Assembly (NCBI GenBank): GCA_031216445.1
Contig: CM062218.1
Location: forward strand, 16,863,001-16,927,000
Direction of reading: 5' to 3'
Length of the DNA: 64,000 nucleotides
From: Lateolabrax maculatus
Lineage: Eukaryota; Chordata; Actinopteri; Acropomatiformes; Lateolabracidae
Shown here: positions 35,619-47,729 of the stretch, piece after piece
Layout: each line of letters opens with the position of its first letter
How positions within the stretch are numbered: position 1 is the first letter of the stretch
Notes under the pieces: model-generated
What the model was told of the DNA's origin: nothing
The model's input: the letters and a program-made list of their open reading frames with translations, nothing else
Database searches by the model: none
Position numbers and translations under genes: made by a program

Positions 35619-35662
<44 letters not shown>
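35610..35662. repeat. GT microsatellite
   Basis: About 53 bp of GT with one CGT break, immediately upstream of the promoter of the orphan acidic gene. Confidence 0.95.
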
Positions 35663-35664
<2 letters not shown>

Positions 35665-35669
35665 ATGGT

Positions 35670-36930
35670 TTTTAACAGCAGGATCGACACAGGAATAAAA
35701 GCATCTTTCAGGAGCTCCTGCTGGCCCCTGATGCGTCCATACGCCGCACGGCTGCTGCAGTCCACTTCATCTGATCAATCTGTCAATATGTGCAATATTT
35801 TTTGTAAATACGAAATAATTAATAGAAATGTCTGCAGTCACTGTCGTACGGGCCTCCTGACACAGCGAGTGCACATGCAGCCTGCAGTCCTGTTGCTCAC
35901 TATTCATTTGACAGCATCAATGACTGATATGCCACCAGCATCTACATGGCACTGCAGGGCTCATATGTTGGCATTTTAACATATTTGTTTGTTGTCCTTG
36001 GCAGAAGTGCAGTGCAGCATGGAAGGGAAAATCTCCTGCAAGGTATGTGCTTTGCTTTGCCAAATGTTGTGATTTGTTGTCTCTGTTTAGTCACCCAGCC
36101 TCCAGGCACCCTTTTATTTTGCCCTCCATGTGTCATTGATTCTCCTTTTGCATATCGTTTTCCATGGTTTTGAGGAGATTTGTTGTTGGCATCTGCGATC
36201 GTCACATTCCAAAGTGTGCTAAATGTCAAAATATTAGTCAAAGAATGATATATATACACACCTTTTTACAACCAGTGGTACACTGCTCGAGTGGAAACAT
36301 CATTGGAAGAGCTATTTTGTTATTGTTTTGTAACAGGAGTTACCTGACACAGGTGATGCTGACCGAGAAGAAGCAAACCGTTTTTGACCGTGCAGTAATG
36401 AACGTTATGAATTATTTTGTCTATGATTTAGGAAATAGACTTGTGACAGAGAAAGTGGCTGTGCTCTGTTTTGTTTTGGAAAGTCTGCCGATTGTAAGCA
36501 ATTAACCCCCTTTTGTTTGGAAACTGGACGTTTTGTCATTTTTGCATGCATCTAAGCCTTGGTGGCCCTTTTTTCATAGGCCAACGGGGTCACTACAATC
36601 ATGTTGTCTTGTCTTTATTCATGTGCATTGATAATTAACTCAACATAGACTGTATTTTGAGTTATGCTAATTTATATAGGCTACACATTATTACGGAATA
36701 TGGTAAATACTGTAATGACAATTATTACAGATACTTTCTGTAAGTAGTAATGTATTGTATCTTAATAAAACTTGGTGGTCTGTGGTAGAATATCTGTGTA
36801 GAAACAAATATAATGTAATATCATTGCTCACCTCATACATACAAGTATCTCTCTAAAACATTCCTATTATAAGTGGGCTAAAATAGGACTGACTTTCAAA
36901 TCATTAAAGCAGGCTGAAAGCACAATAATG
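35670..36930. other. Intergenic between orphan gene and intact apple gene
   Basis: No supported gene. A minus-strand AATAAA (TTTATT near 36,936) may be the poly(A) signal of the apple gene. I looked specifically for a trypsin-like protease exon on the minus strand (His, Asp and GDSGGP blocks) and found none. Confidence 0.5.
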
Positions 36931-37220
36931 TATTCTGTTTTATTGCTTTTGTTTACACACAAAAATAATTATCTGCTCCTTGAATAACAATCAAATGATT
37001 TTGGGAACAACCAACAGACCAAATACTTATATTAAATAAGTAAATCGCCAGGTCTGGAGGAAGGACAAGGAGAGAAGAGAGAGTGTCTCAGTGTGCGTAT
37101 GAAAGAAGGGGACATGAAAAAGTTTATGTGGTAGTACAAGCTAAATGAGGAAAAGAGAAGCGTTCAGTATAAAGTGATAACATCTCTAATGCAAATAAAC
37201 TCCACAGAGATTGTTTACTG

Positions 37221-37221
<1 letters not shown>

Positions 37222-37270
<49 letters not shown>
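37222..37270. repeat. GT microsatellite in apple-gene 3' region
   Basis: About 49 bp of GT, starting 9 bp beyond the stop codon of the intact apple gene. The broken copy carries a shorter GT run at the equivalent place, next to a hAT-like insertion. Confidence 0.95.
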
Positions 37271-37275
<5 letters not shown>

Positions 37276-37278
37276 ACT

Positions 37279-38345
37279 CTATGCGCAGTTCTTCTGGGTG
37301 AAGCCAGACACGACATTGGCCAGTTTGGTAACTTTGGGAGGAGCAGGCATGGTGATGACACGCTTGATATAGCAGCGGCGCCTAGAACACAAAATCAGCA
37401 ACAGCATCTTTAAATGGGCACCATAAATACAGCAAAATATAAAGTGGGGCAACAATTGTGTCTAATTGATGATCAAGTTAAATATTACATGATTTCCAGG
37501 TGTTGCCTGAATTGCTGGAACTTTTTTTTTTTTTTTAAATGGACAATTTTTGTATTTATGCAGATTTGCATGGAAGTATAAAAAGTACCGTACCTGTAGT
37601 TACGGTCAGAGAAGTTTTCAGTGACATAGGTGTAGAACTGGCAGTTAGGATCCTCAGTACAGTTCCTCTGACATGCATCTGCATCACCCAGCAGCTCATA
37701 GCGAATGTCAGAACCTCTGAAATCTACTCCCTCTTGAGCCACCTTAACCCAGTCTGTTAGAAGAGAAGAACAGGGTTAAACTTCTGCTGTCATTTAAACT
37801 ATAGAAAAACTACACTATCAATAAAGTGAAAGGATAGACGGATAAACATTCATATGTGCTGAATGATTAATAAGTACACTTCCTCTTGTGGGGAATATGA
37901 ATATGTGGACCTAATGTCATGGTAATCCCTTTATTAGTTGTTGAGACATTTCATTTGGGGGATCACCAATGTCATTAGGATTAATCACTTAAGAAACTTG
38001 AATATCTGAAGAAAGTTTTGTACCAATCCGTTTAGTAGATGTTGAGATATTTTACTGAATACGTAAGAATCGCCCTCCATAGAACCATGCTGCTAGCATG
38101 GCTAAAAAGAACAGGGAAGAATACAACATATGAGTCAGTCGATCCATATACCAGACCACAACAGTCTGTGATGGTCAGCTGAAAGTGTCTTCTTTTAGGA
38201 AGTCTTAGTGTTGATGAGTGATGCATACTGTTATCTGGCTGACAGAAGCGTGCTGGAATCCCAGATGTGACCCCTTCTTTAGCTTTGGTCACCATTTCAT
38301 TTAGATTGTTCTTCAGGTAACAATTGAAGTTATTACTGAAAAACA

Positions 38346-38388
<43 letters not shown>

Positions 38389-40815
38389 TGAATAATGTCT
38401 ACATTTTGAGATACCAAAGTAGAGAACCGATTTTCCTGAAAATGACAACCAAAAAACAAACCAAGACAGTTAAGATACTGTCAGGTAAGTTGCTGGAACA
38501 ATGAGTAGGCTAATGTGATAATGTATTGTCTTTTCGGACAAACTGCATATTTGCCACACGAAAGACAAAATAAATATTTGTTGTTTCACTCGGAGAAAGA
38601 CACTCTACCTGACATAAGAGAAGTAGGTGCAGAGTGGATGAGCAGAGCACAGTGTGTGACAGTGTTCAGGAGAGGCAGCAAGCAGTATCTGGAGGTTGTT
38701 TCCTGGGATGTCGGTGCTTGAAAACATATTGCCCTGACATGCTGTACAACACACGGGTAACACAATAAGAAAGCATGCACAATCACCTGCAGGGTGTTTT
38801 CCTAAAGCTTTTTCAGTGACTCTTTGTGTACCTGTGTCAAAGCTTTGACTTATTTGTGTTTTGTAGGAGAACCCAGATACTACACCAGCCTTTATTTCTA
38901 CAACAGGAGGCCTTGGTATTGCCCAGCTGAATTTAAGGTGGCACTTGTACCTGAAACAGAACAAGAAATAGCATAATAAGAGAACAGAGGAGCCTGTGCC
39001 ATGTCGCCACCTTGCTGGTGCCGGAGCAGAATCTTCCCTCTCACTGGCTGAATGCCACATATGTGGCATATGTGGAAAGAGCTGTGAGAACCTGCAAGGC
39101 CTAAAGACCTACCAGCTGAAGGCAAAAATCTGACAAAAGGTCTGCACGCTGTATTGATAGCTCCCAAAGATCTTCTTCAGGCACAGTCTAATCATCATCT
39201 CAAAGCAGATCAATCAATATATAGACGCAAACACATTCCACCCATCAGGTGGTTGTGACCTGCATGATTGAGAGTCAATCTGCTCTCAGACTGGACCAAT
39301 CAGAGCAGAGCTGGACAAGGCTGATACTCCCATATAGGGGACAAAGCATGCCTATGTGGAAAGGGCAAAAACAAATAAAAACACCAGGGTAAATATAACC
39401 TTAGTACCGCGTAGTGTTTGTCCTTCGCACTGAGCATCTTTTTTTAGAAATTGCTTAGGACACAAACACTTTGCTTACTGAGGTATATCTCCCCTGTCTT
39501 GACTATTTAATTTCAAATGCAATGTATCATCATGTGATCCAGTTTTACCTGATCTTCTCTGGTGTGAAGACACCATTTACATAGGTAAAGAACTGACAGG
39601 AAGGGTCCTGTGTGCAGGCTCTCTGACACTCCTCATAGTCGGCTGTGAAGAAGGTTCGGTAGTCTGCCCCATAGAAGTCCACGTTCTGGTACACCTGAGA
39701 CAGACAAAGCTCTGGCAGACCGAACAGCCAGACAGACAAGGAGAGTGTGACCATACATCAGTAATTAACTATTAACTAATAATGGTTTAAAACGGTTGTG
39801 AGCCTACGTCGGCTGGGGTAGCAGGGTTTGAGAGAGAATCCAGAAGTGACGCCCAGACATGGAGTCTGAACATTGGGCACGCCAGAGGCAGTGGTCTTGA
39901 GGTAGCAGTAGAAGTTTCTGGTGGAGATGGGCAAATGATAGTTTTTTTGTGTGTGTATTTAACTTAAAACTAACTTTTAAAAAACTGAAGAGGATAGTGG
40001 GTCATCACAGTTGCAGAAAAAATATATAGACAAAAGTGGTAGTAAGACAAATATTAAGTACCCATAGAAATAAAAGGCAAATACAGCAGTCCTTTAAGAT
40101 AATACCTCTAATGTGAGGCTGTGACAGAGCTTAGATAATAAACTGCATGTCTGCAATGGAGAAACTTATTTTATATATATATATATATACAATACAGTTT
40201 GATTTGTTTTCATGTACATCTTTTCAACAAATTGATAAACTGTTTGTGACAATAGGTTGAATTTAGATTTTTTATTTTATTTTTTGTCCAGAAGCTTTGT
40301 CCAGCTTTCAAATTTTAGTTCTACATTTTTTTTTTCACCGCCTTGTTTTCTGAAGAAAAAAAAAGTCACTCTTCACAAGAAATAACTCTTACTTACTTAG
40401 AACTTATTTATGACTACGTGCTGCATTGTTGTACCTGTTATCCCTGGTCCAGTCAGACCGGAGAAAGGTGAAGAATTTGCAGGAGGGGTGCTGGGTGCAC
40501 AGCTGCTGACAGTGTTCAGCATCAGGAGAGTAGAGAGATGTTATGTCTGTTCCCGGGAAATCCACATTCTCCAGAAGAGCATGACCACATTCTGAATATA
40601 GATAAAAGGAAAACACAGACACATTTACATGTACATGTACAAATACACACATATTGAATACATTCTACCATGTATAAGTGGTGGCATTTAGACATTTGCT
40701 TACACTTAGGTAGCCACTACAGTAAGTTGTGTAATTACAAAGTGCATCTATTACCTTGACCAAAGGAGAGGCAACAGGTAGCAAGCAGACCCACCAAAAT
40801 CAAATATGTTCCCAT
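37279..40815 (-). CDS. Secreted four-apple-domain protein without protease domain
   Basis: Nine exons (40815-40755, 40591-40435, 39917-39808, 39711-39549, 38950-38832, 38741-38609, 38335-38229, 37753-37594, 37381-37279) join in phase to exactly 370 residues plus TAG. Exon 1 encodes a signal peptide (MGTYLILVGLLATCCLSFGQ). Four apple/PAN repeats follow, each split over two exons and carrying the C..C.....C(K/Q)FF/Y(T)Y block, for example EHCQQLCTQHPSCKFFTF, EECQRACTQDPSCQFFTY and ACQRNCTEDPNCQFYTY, closing with VTSGFS. Four apple domains are the non-catalytic half of plasma kallikrein and factor XI, but here the stop follows apple 4 by one residue. Such protease-free apple proteins have been reported as mannose-binding skin-mucus lectins in fish (kalliklectin type). 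A lectin or adhesion role is therefore likely but unproven. Confidence 0.9.
37880..38105. repeat. Teleost interspersed repeat in apple-gene intron
   Basis: Phrases such as TTAGTTGTTGAGACATTTCA, GGGGATCACCAATGTCATTA and CATGCTGCTAGCATGGCTAA belong to a repeat that I recognise as common in teleost introns. It lies in the intron between exons 7 and 8. Boundaries are approximate. Confidence 0.6.
38351..38387. repeat. CA microsatellite in apple-gene intron
   Basis: About 37 bp of CA repeats, 16 bp upstream of the exon 7 acceptor on the minus strand. Expansion here could affect splicing. Confidence 0.95.
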
Positions 40816-40819
40816 CTTC

Positions 40820-41800
40820 TCAGTATTAATGATACTATAGGCAAATAAAGATTCTTAAAGCACAACTACAGTAAAAGAGGTGGTTCTGCAACTGCAGGTT
40901 GGCCAAAGGGCTGCTTCTCAATCCCTGAATTTGTACCTCTGGTCTATTTGGACGGCTGATGGTTGACCCACTCAATGATTGGCTCACAGCGATCCTTGTA
41001 CTTTAATGTGCAATAGCTTAAACAAACTTACAAGCTATTTGGCATAGTGTCGATGTTTCATCAAATTTATGCTGCAGTGTGCTTTTGTTTTTAACAAAAA
41101 AACATGTTTCTTACAACTATTGTCATACTGTGAGTGGGGGTGAAACATTGCTTTGAGGCCTGAAACTGGCGAGACACCGGCACTGATATTTCAGGTTTAA
41201 TTTGCTTTGGTCCCAAAGGTGACGGACTTAACAGCTCAGTAAGGTGCTGATAACAAACATTAACCCAGACTTGGATTCAAAAGTATCTTTGTGGTCCAAA
41301 CCAAGGCCAACAACAGCAAAAGCAGCAGTGGTTTACTCAAGTTTAGCGGCCTCTGCTGTCAGAACTGTAAGGTGCAGGATTGAAGGTAGAATATATTTTC
41401 ACCTCAGCAGTTTTATAAATGCATCCAAACTTGTTGTGAGAGACCAGCTTTGAGGCACGTGTTGAAATATCTTTGTGTAGAAACCTACAGGTATATTTTA
41501 ATATAATTTGTCCCTGTTACGGACTTCTGTTAAACATATTTTAGTCAAAAATGGGCTTCAAGAGGGCTCTGTGGATACTGATCTTGAAATGAATAAAAGT
41601 ATGCAAAGGTGAAAATCCTTTTTTATTGCTTATGTTTACAGAACAAAGAGAATAATCTGCAGTTTTAGTCAAATTCGGTTAGAAAATTAACAACCAAGTA
41701 AGAGCAAATGCATATTTTTATTTTAAAAAATGCTGCCAGCTAGAGTAGTGCAATGCAAGGAGCGGTTACATAATACACAACAGGAACAGTTCCAGTGTGT
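40820..41800. other. Intergenic between apple gene and gstr array
   Basis: No gene. Sequence near 41,330-41,390 resembles 28,660-28,720, and TTTTATTGCTTATGTTTACA near 41,618 resembles the 3' flank of the intact apple gene near 36,935. These shared patches are traces of tandem duplication. The second patch may also supply the poly(A) signal of the first gstr gene. Confidence 0.4.
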
Positions 41801-41807
41801 CAGCATC

Positions 41808-44245
41808 TCAGAGGTCTTTCAGTAGGTCTTGTCCCTGTGGGTTCTCCAGCCAGGTAGGAGGCCAGCTGGCTTTGATGCTGGGTCTGTCCTTAAGACAGTT
41901 ATAGTAAGCTGCCAGTTTAGGGTAATGTTCTTCAGATAACCTATAGAATGGAGAAAAATTGGTGAGAACTTCAAATTACACACATATACTGCTCCTTGGT
42001 AATCCATGCATTCATACTGTCAAGCAGTTTAAAGACTCTTTCAGTCGTTTCATCCACGTACCCGAAACGGAAGAGATAGCAGATGCTTGGATAAACAGTC
42101 ACATCAGCCAGTGAAAAGTTCTTTCCAGCCAGGAAACAGCCAGATGTCTAGAAGGGTAAAAGCACAGTCATGTGCTGATCAGCAGATTAGACAAAATACT
42201 CCTGTCAACAGCCGCACAGGGCTCCATTCATCACTATTAACAATAACAACTTACATAAAAAGGTTAGCTATGACGGATGCTCATACACAGTAGCTTGGCT
42301 AACTAAAATACATTCTAGGTGCATGTTTGATATTTTGGGAAACACACTTATTCACTTTGTAAGTGAGATATGTGTTAAAAAGCAAGCTTTAGGTGCTGGT
42401 AGGCAGATTTTGTTACTTCCAGACAGAGCCAGGGTAGCAGTTTTCCCTGTTTCCAGTCTTATTGCTGAGCAGCTGCTGTTGGAAGCTTCATATTTGCTGT
42501 ACAGACATTAGATTGGTATCAAGCATCTGATCTAACTCTCAGATAAAGGGAATCAAAACCCTTCCTCTGTAGCTCAGCATCTTTTGTCTTGCGGGGGGGT
42601 TGAGGTTGTAGTACTTTATAAATCTTTCCAGGGTTACCTTCTCCAGGTACCCCTCCCACAGCTTGGCCTCAGCCTTCAGAGCCTCTCTGTTTCTCTTCAC
42701 AGCGGAGTCGTGTCTCTCTCCCTCGGGGACCTTCCAGTTGTAGTAGATAACGTCCGCTGATAAATATCAAAATAGGCATTCAGTTGTGACGGCCGCTCTG
42801 GGAGATACCAATACAATCCATCCAAACATTGTTCAACATCCACTCCCCCATGGTGCTTAGACTAATAGCTTTCATTTCCCTAGCAGCGGCGGTCAGTCAG
42901 GAAACTACACAATTACGCAAGAAAGTGGCTCAAATAAAGTTTGAAGAAGCCTACTACAGGAATTATTATGTTCACTTTTGGGACTGGATTTTTAAGTATG
43001 CAGGAGAAGATTGTTATTAACTGGAAATGCGGCTCTCTTCTTTTTGCACCCCTCCCCCCAAAATTGGAGGACCCCGTCTCATGACTTGAGCTTTGCATGT
43101 AAACTATTCTGAGCATGTGATCCTTTCTGGGATCAACACTTGACCTTTTTTCAACAGCACTGCTTGTTTTAAGGGGTGCGCCACATAGACATGGGTAAAT
43201 TATGCAAATGCACAGCTCATTAGTCCATGCCGGGTGTTTTGAACAACTCAGGTCTCTGGGGTTGATGTTGAGCTCCCTCTGAGGAGATGGAGCTCAAGTC
43301 AGTAGGTCTCCGAGGTGTAAAAGTTAGCTGTTCGTGTGTGATGTTGCCAAGAGCGATGTAGTTCAAAGTCCCAACATGCAGCCCTCTAAGTGGCAACAAC
43401 TACTAAGTCATAAAGTTACTACAGAGAAAAAGCTTTAGTAACTAAAACCAAATGGATCATTCATTCATTATTAATACGCAGGATTCACGGGGTCCCCAGT
43501 AAGTCTGTATGAAATACATTCAGCTTTGCACGTAAGTGTTAACATACCCATTTTCTGGTTGAGCGTGAGACCCTCAAACATGCGCTGGTACATCAGTGCT
43601 TGCTCGGCGGGGCAGTCAGGGATCAGCTTGTTCCCCTGCGACTTGAACTGGCTCTGTTGTTGGAGACATGACAAGAGCAACTATTATGAACAGCTGCATG
43701 GAGCTCCGGTTCCTTTTCCCTCCGCAGTGTAGGGTGTCTGACTGCGAGCCATTGTTGAACAAGGAGCCCTCCTAATTATTAACTCCTTGGTGGCATATGG
43801 CAGCATGAAATTTTAACTACGGCCAAGTTCAGCAGCTGGGCCAAGTTCTTACCTCCAGGTACATGCAGGCAGCGTAGGACTCATTCAGGACATGGTTTCC
43901 ATGTTTGAAGGCAGGCAGCTTTAAGAAAGGAAGAGTGGGATGAAAACTTGAAGTTTTTCCTTTGTTATTTTTCTTACTAAAATTAACATAAATGTGTGCA
44001 TATCAGGAAAAAGAAGGCTGACACTATAGGAGTATTTGTCTTACTCCTAGGTAATGGAGCGTTTAAAGTGAACTTACCTGTCCCCTGGGATTCATGTCCA
44101 TGACTTCCTTGGACTTGTGCTCCATTTTCTCAAAGGAGAGCAGTTTGTGGTTGTAGCCCTGCAGGTTCTTCTCCTCCAGAGCGATCATCACCCTCCAGCA
44201 GGGAGGAGAGCCGGAGCCCCACAGCAGAGTCATGTCCTTGGCCAT
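41808..44245 (-). CDS. gstr: Glutathione S-transferase rho, copy A
   Basis: Six exons (44245-44078, 43918-43853, 43653-43548, 42756-42638, 42147-42062, 41940-41808) join in phase to 225 residues. The start MAKDMTLLWGSGSPPCWRVM matches fish rho-class GST. The thioredoxin-like N-domain (residues 1 to about 80) shows the cis-Pro stretch LPAFKHG and the glutathione gamma-glutamyl-binding NESYAAC. The helical C-domain contains LIPDCPAEQALMYQRMFEG, a KLWEGYL segment, FSLADV (the usual GST folding motif region) and the tail SIKASWPPTWLENPQGQDLL. It should be a cytosolic enzyme conjugating glutathione to electrophiles and peroxidation products. It is the last of three head-to-tail copies. Intron 4 holds a teleost repeat. 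A TATA box lies about 95 bp upstream of the ATG. Confidence 0.95.
42325..42550. repeat. Teleost interspersed repeat in gstr copy A intron
   Basis: GATATTTTGGGAAACACACT, AGCCAGGGTAGCAGTTTTCC and TGTACAGACATTAGATTGGT match, from memory, a widespread teleost repeat. It lies between exons 4 and 5. Copies B and C lack it at this place. Confidence 0.6.
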
Positions 44246-44339
44246 GGTTTGAGAGAGAACCGCTTCACCTGACAGGGGCTGGAAGTCAAGAATGGCAGAA
44301 GAAGTGAGGAGTGAAGCTGGAACGTGACGAATGCCAGGA

Positions 44340-44424
44340 TTTTATAACCAGCTCCTTCTTCATGCAGATTGGTGGAATTAAGTCCCATCCCATTTTTGTG
44401 TCATCACCAAAGATATGTGACTCA
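44340..44424 (-). promoter_or_regulatory. gstr: gstr copy A promoter: TATA box and AP-1 site
   Basis: Minus-strand TATAAAA at 44,346-44,340 lies about 95 bp upstream of the ATG. A TGACTCA AP-1-type site is at 44,418-44,424. AP-1/ARE-type control of GST genes by electrophile stress is established for the superfamily; use of this site is inferred. Confidence 0.45.
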
Positions 44425-44499
44425 AGACAGATAAGATGGTTCACACCATAGCCAAACATGTTAACCCCCCCCTTCTGTTAACTCGGGTCAACATGACGT

Positions 44500-47060
44500 C
44501 TTATTGAAAATTTGCATGTCTCCTTAACTTTATTAAACCATTTTAATGTGAAACTATGCCTTTTGCTGCTTATATCCACAGTTATTAGCAGAGTCAGATG
44601 TCAGGAGGTGGGACTTCTCTTGCTGTGCATTAATACTCTTTGGTCTCAGACGTGCATGAAGCCTGAGCAACAGGGAGACTTGAATCCAACACTACAATAA
44701 TGCAATTTTGAGCACTAATGGGAACTTATAGAAAATAACATGGACCGAAATTGTAACTAATCACTGAAGTAAGAACCGTACATTAAATAATAGCTTTAAA
44801 GTGGAAAAAAATGTGAAAAAAACAATCACATGGTGAAAAAGGTAATCCATGCATTCGGCATTTTTGTTATGCTCCTGCAGAAGTGTGTATTTGAGTATTC
44901 ATTACAGAGTTTAATGTGATTTTGTCATTGCTGCAATTATTTCTTATGTGCCCAAATATTACTCATTATTATTGCCCTAACAATACTATAGCATTCCAAC
45001 TAACCCAATTTACTTGATTCACTGTTATCTTCTATTATTACATATTACTTTAAACAATTCCTGCAGTGATTTGCTGTTTTTCCTTTTGCCTGCTCACAGC
45101 TTCCTGTCATTCAACTGTTTATAAACTCACAGTGACTCAGCACTTTTCAGTCACCCCTGCACACACAGAGAAAACCGGTTTGGCACACTTCAAACTGAAC
45201 AATCAAATCTGCTGAATGTAATAGACACCAACACTCTTAACATATCCCTTATACGTGGGTCAACATTTAAAGGCTACAAAGGAAAATTGAGCACCCACTG
45301 TTTACATTGTTCGTGTACAATGTGAAGTCTCTTTGTGTGCCTAGTGCACTGTGGGTAGCCTGGTTGCCAGTGGCAACGCTGTAGTGAAGTGTGTGTGGAA
45401 ACGGACCACAATTCTGTCCTGTATTTTGAGTTTGCGTCCCAGTTTCTCCATATTTTTAGGACAAGCCCCTTCAGAGCATTTAGTCTGAATGTAACTGCAG
45501 TGTGTTTTTGACCACCAGTGACATTTCCAACTCTTCATATCAGTTTCATCTAAATTCTCAGATCTTTGCCACTGTAGATAATTGCTATCTTTGCGTGTTA
45601 ATCAGTACTCCGGCTGCGCCCTTGCATGTGGGCATGACCCTTGAGTGTGCGTGAGTCGGTTTTTGCAGGTTCATTTCAGTTGACTATAGCATGGCATAAA
45701 CATTTTTTCAGAAAAGCCTACTGACAAAGAAGTGAAAGGACAGACGTTAACGACACAACTGGTTTTTCTACAAATTGTTGTTGTCCTGCTGGTGGATACA
45801 CCAGATTCTGCTCTACATGTGTGACTTGAAACATTTGAACAGAGTTTTAATAGGCCTGTGTGGGTTTGAAGTCTTATGTTTGTCTAATGTTTGAATTTTT
45901 TGCCTATTGCTTGTAATATCCTGTGTACACAGAGCGGCCATGCAAAAGGGAGTAGCCCTAGACTGCACTACCTGGACCACTGCGTATAAATAAAGGTGGA
46001 ATGAATGAATGACTGCACTACACAAAAGTCAGGCTGTAGTTTTTGTCTTTAATGTAGAGGCTCTCTGGCAAAGATGAAGCACTCTGATACATGAATAATT
46101 TAACCCTTGGATAGTAACATAAGCCTTTGTTGTTCAGGTCTGGTCTTTCCAAATTTAGATCACATTTTGATCTATTTCTTGTATTTTCTATTTATTTGAG
46201 AATATCACCAATTGGTCTTGTGCACCGATTGTGGACCCCAACTTCAGGAAAAGGGGCTCCCGATGGTCCCTTATATCAGCACATTTTGCAAGGACAACTA
46301 TAAACCCCAAGTCCACAGTGTCAGAACTAAACATGGGCCTAAAGAAAGATCCAGCACATTTAACAGGTTGTATTGGATAAAAGGGCTGAGACGAAGAACA
46401 GGGTGTGGATTTCCTCGAGTCTTTAAACACGTAAAATGCCTCTGCATAGAGGATGCACATGTCTGTTTTATTAAAGGGATATATACCAACATGCAATAAA
46501 GAGGCTGCGCTCTTTAAAAAAATGCAAAATCATGCACGGGATGCGATATAGAACTCTCCCATATATGCAAAGTCATGATAACACAAGGCATTTAGCTTAC
46601 CTTTGTACAGGGCAAACCAGTTTTGGCACGGTCATTCAAACAAAACCATCAGGTCATTACTTTTTTATATTGAGATGCGAGATTGAAAATCTATGCTAAA
46701 CTTCACCTGAATACTGGGGTTCATGCAATGTGTTCTCTTACTGTATGCGACCATCTAAACACATATGCTTTACAATAGCAACTGGAAAGCCCAATACAAT
46801 ACATTACTCTTTATTCTCAGACTTTATTCACGCCTTCAGCAGGTTTTATTTGGCCTATGGTACAGTATTACTCTAGAGCCAATATACATGGGTGACAAAG
46901 CAGTGAGAGCGTACTAGACATGTTCACTGTAGTGGAGGTTATTTTGTACAACAAATAGGCTGAAACCCATTAAACTAAAATAACTAATATTTAGAACATA
47001 CTGGTAATCTCTTTCCTTTTCAATATTAGAAAAATAAGAGTTGACAAACTTTGAGCTGAA
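44500..47060. other. Intergenic between gstr copies A and B
   Basis: No supported gene in 2.5 kb. Overlapping open frames on both strands at 46,188-46,499 have no recognisable motif or splice support. Elsewhere the sequence is AT-rich and unique. Confidence 0.5.
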
Positions 47061-47111
47061 ACTATGTTAAACAAATCATTACAGGCAGACTGTAAAGAGT
47101 GTGTGTGGATC

Positions 47112-47683
47112 TCAGATGTCTTTGAGTGTGTCTTGTCCCTTGGGGTTCTCCAGCCAGTGAGGAGGCCAGCTGGCTTTGATGCTGGGCCGCTCCTTCAACA
47201 GAGCGTAATACTCTCCCAGTTTAGGGTAATGCTCAGCAGACAACCTGCAGAACAGAAAGTAGGAGACATTTGAACCGCAACGTCAAGCCGTACATGTACA
47301 GATCATCGCCTCTTCTGGTTCTTCTCCAAAATGCAACAGCCTTCCTTCTCCCACTCACCCAAATCTGAAGAGAGTAGCAACAGTTGGAAAAACGGTCACA
47401 TCTGCCAGTGAGAAGGATGGTCCTGCCAGGTGAGAGTCCGAGCCCAGCTTGGAAGACAGAGGTGGAAAATACAACATGTTTGAACACGTCAATGCATGCT
47501 GAGTTTTTGTGTGTTTACTGCACATACATTACCTTCTGCAGGTAACCCTCCCAGAGCTTGAGTTCAGTGGCCAGAGCCTCCCTGTTTCTCTTCAGAGCTG
47601 AGTCATGCTTCTCTCCTTCTGGGACAAACCAGTCATAGTAGATAACGGCATCTAAATAAAGGAAAAGAAAAAAACAGCAAAAA

Positions 47684-47729
<46 letters not shown>

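Noticed and set aside
36001..36500. Possible plus-strand exons (AG before 36,004; GT after 36,041)
   Set aside because: Splice-like signals occur but the frames do not connect and no domain is seen.
36000..37279. A serine protease domain downstream of the intact apple gene
   Set aside because: I searched the minus strand for His, Asp and GDSGGP-type blocks in spliceable frames and saw none; the last apple exon has its own stop.
46188..46499. Open frames of about 95-102 codons on both strands
   Set aside because: The two frames overlap on opposite strands, show no recognisable motif and are isolated in gstr intergenic DNA; probably chance.
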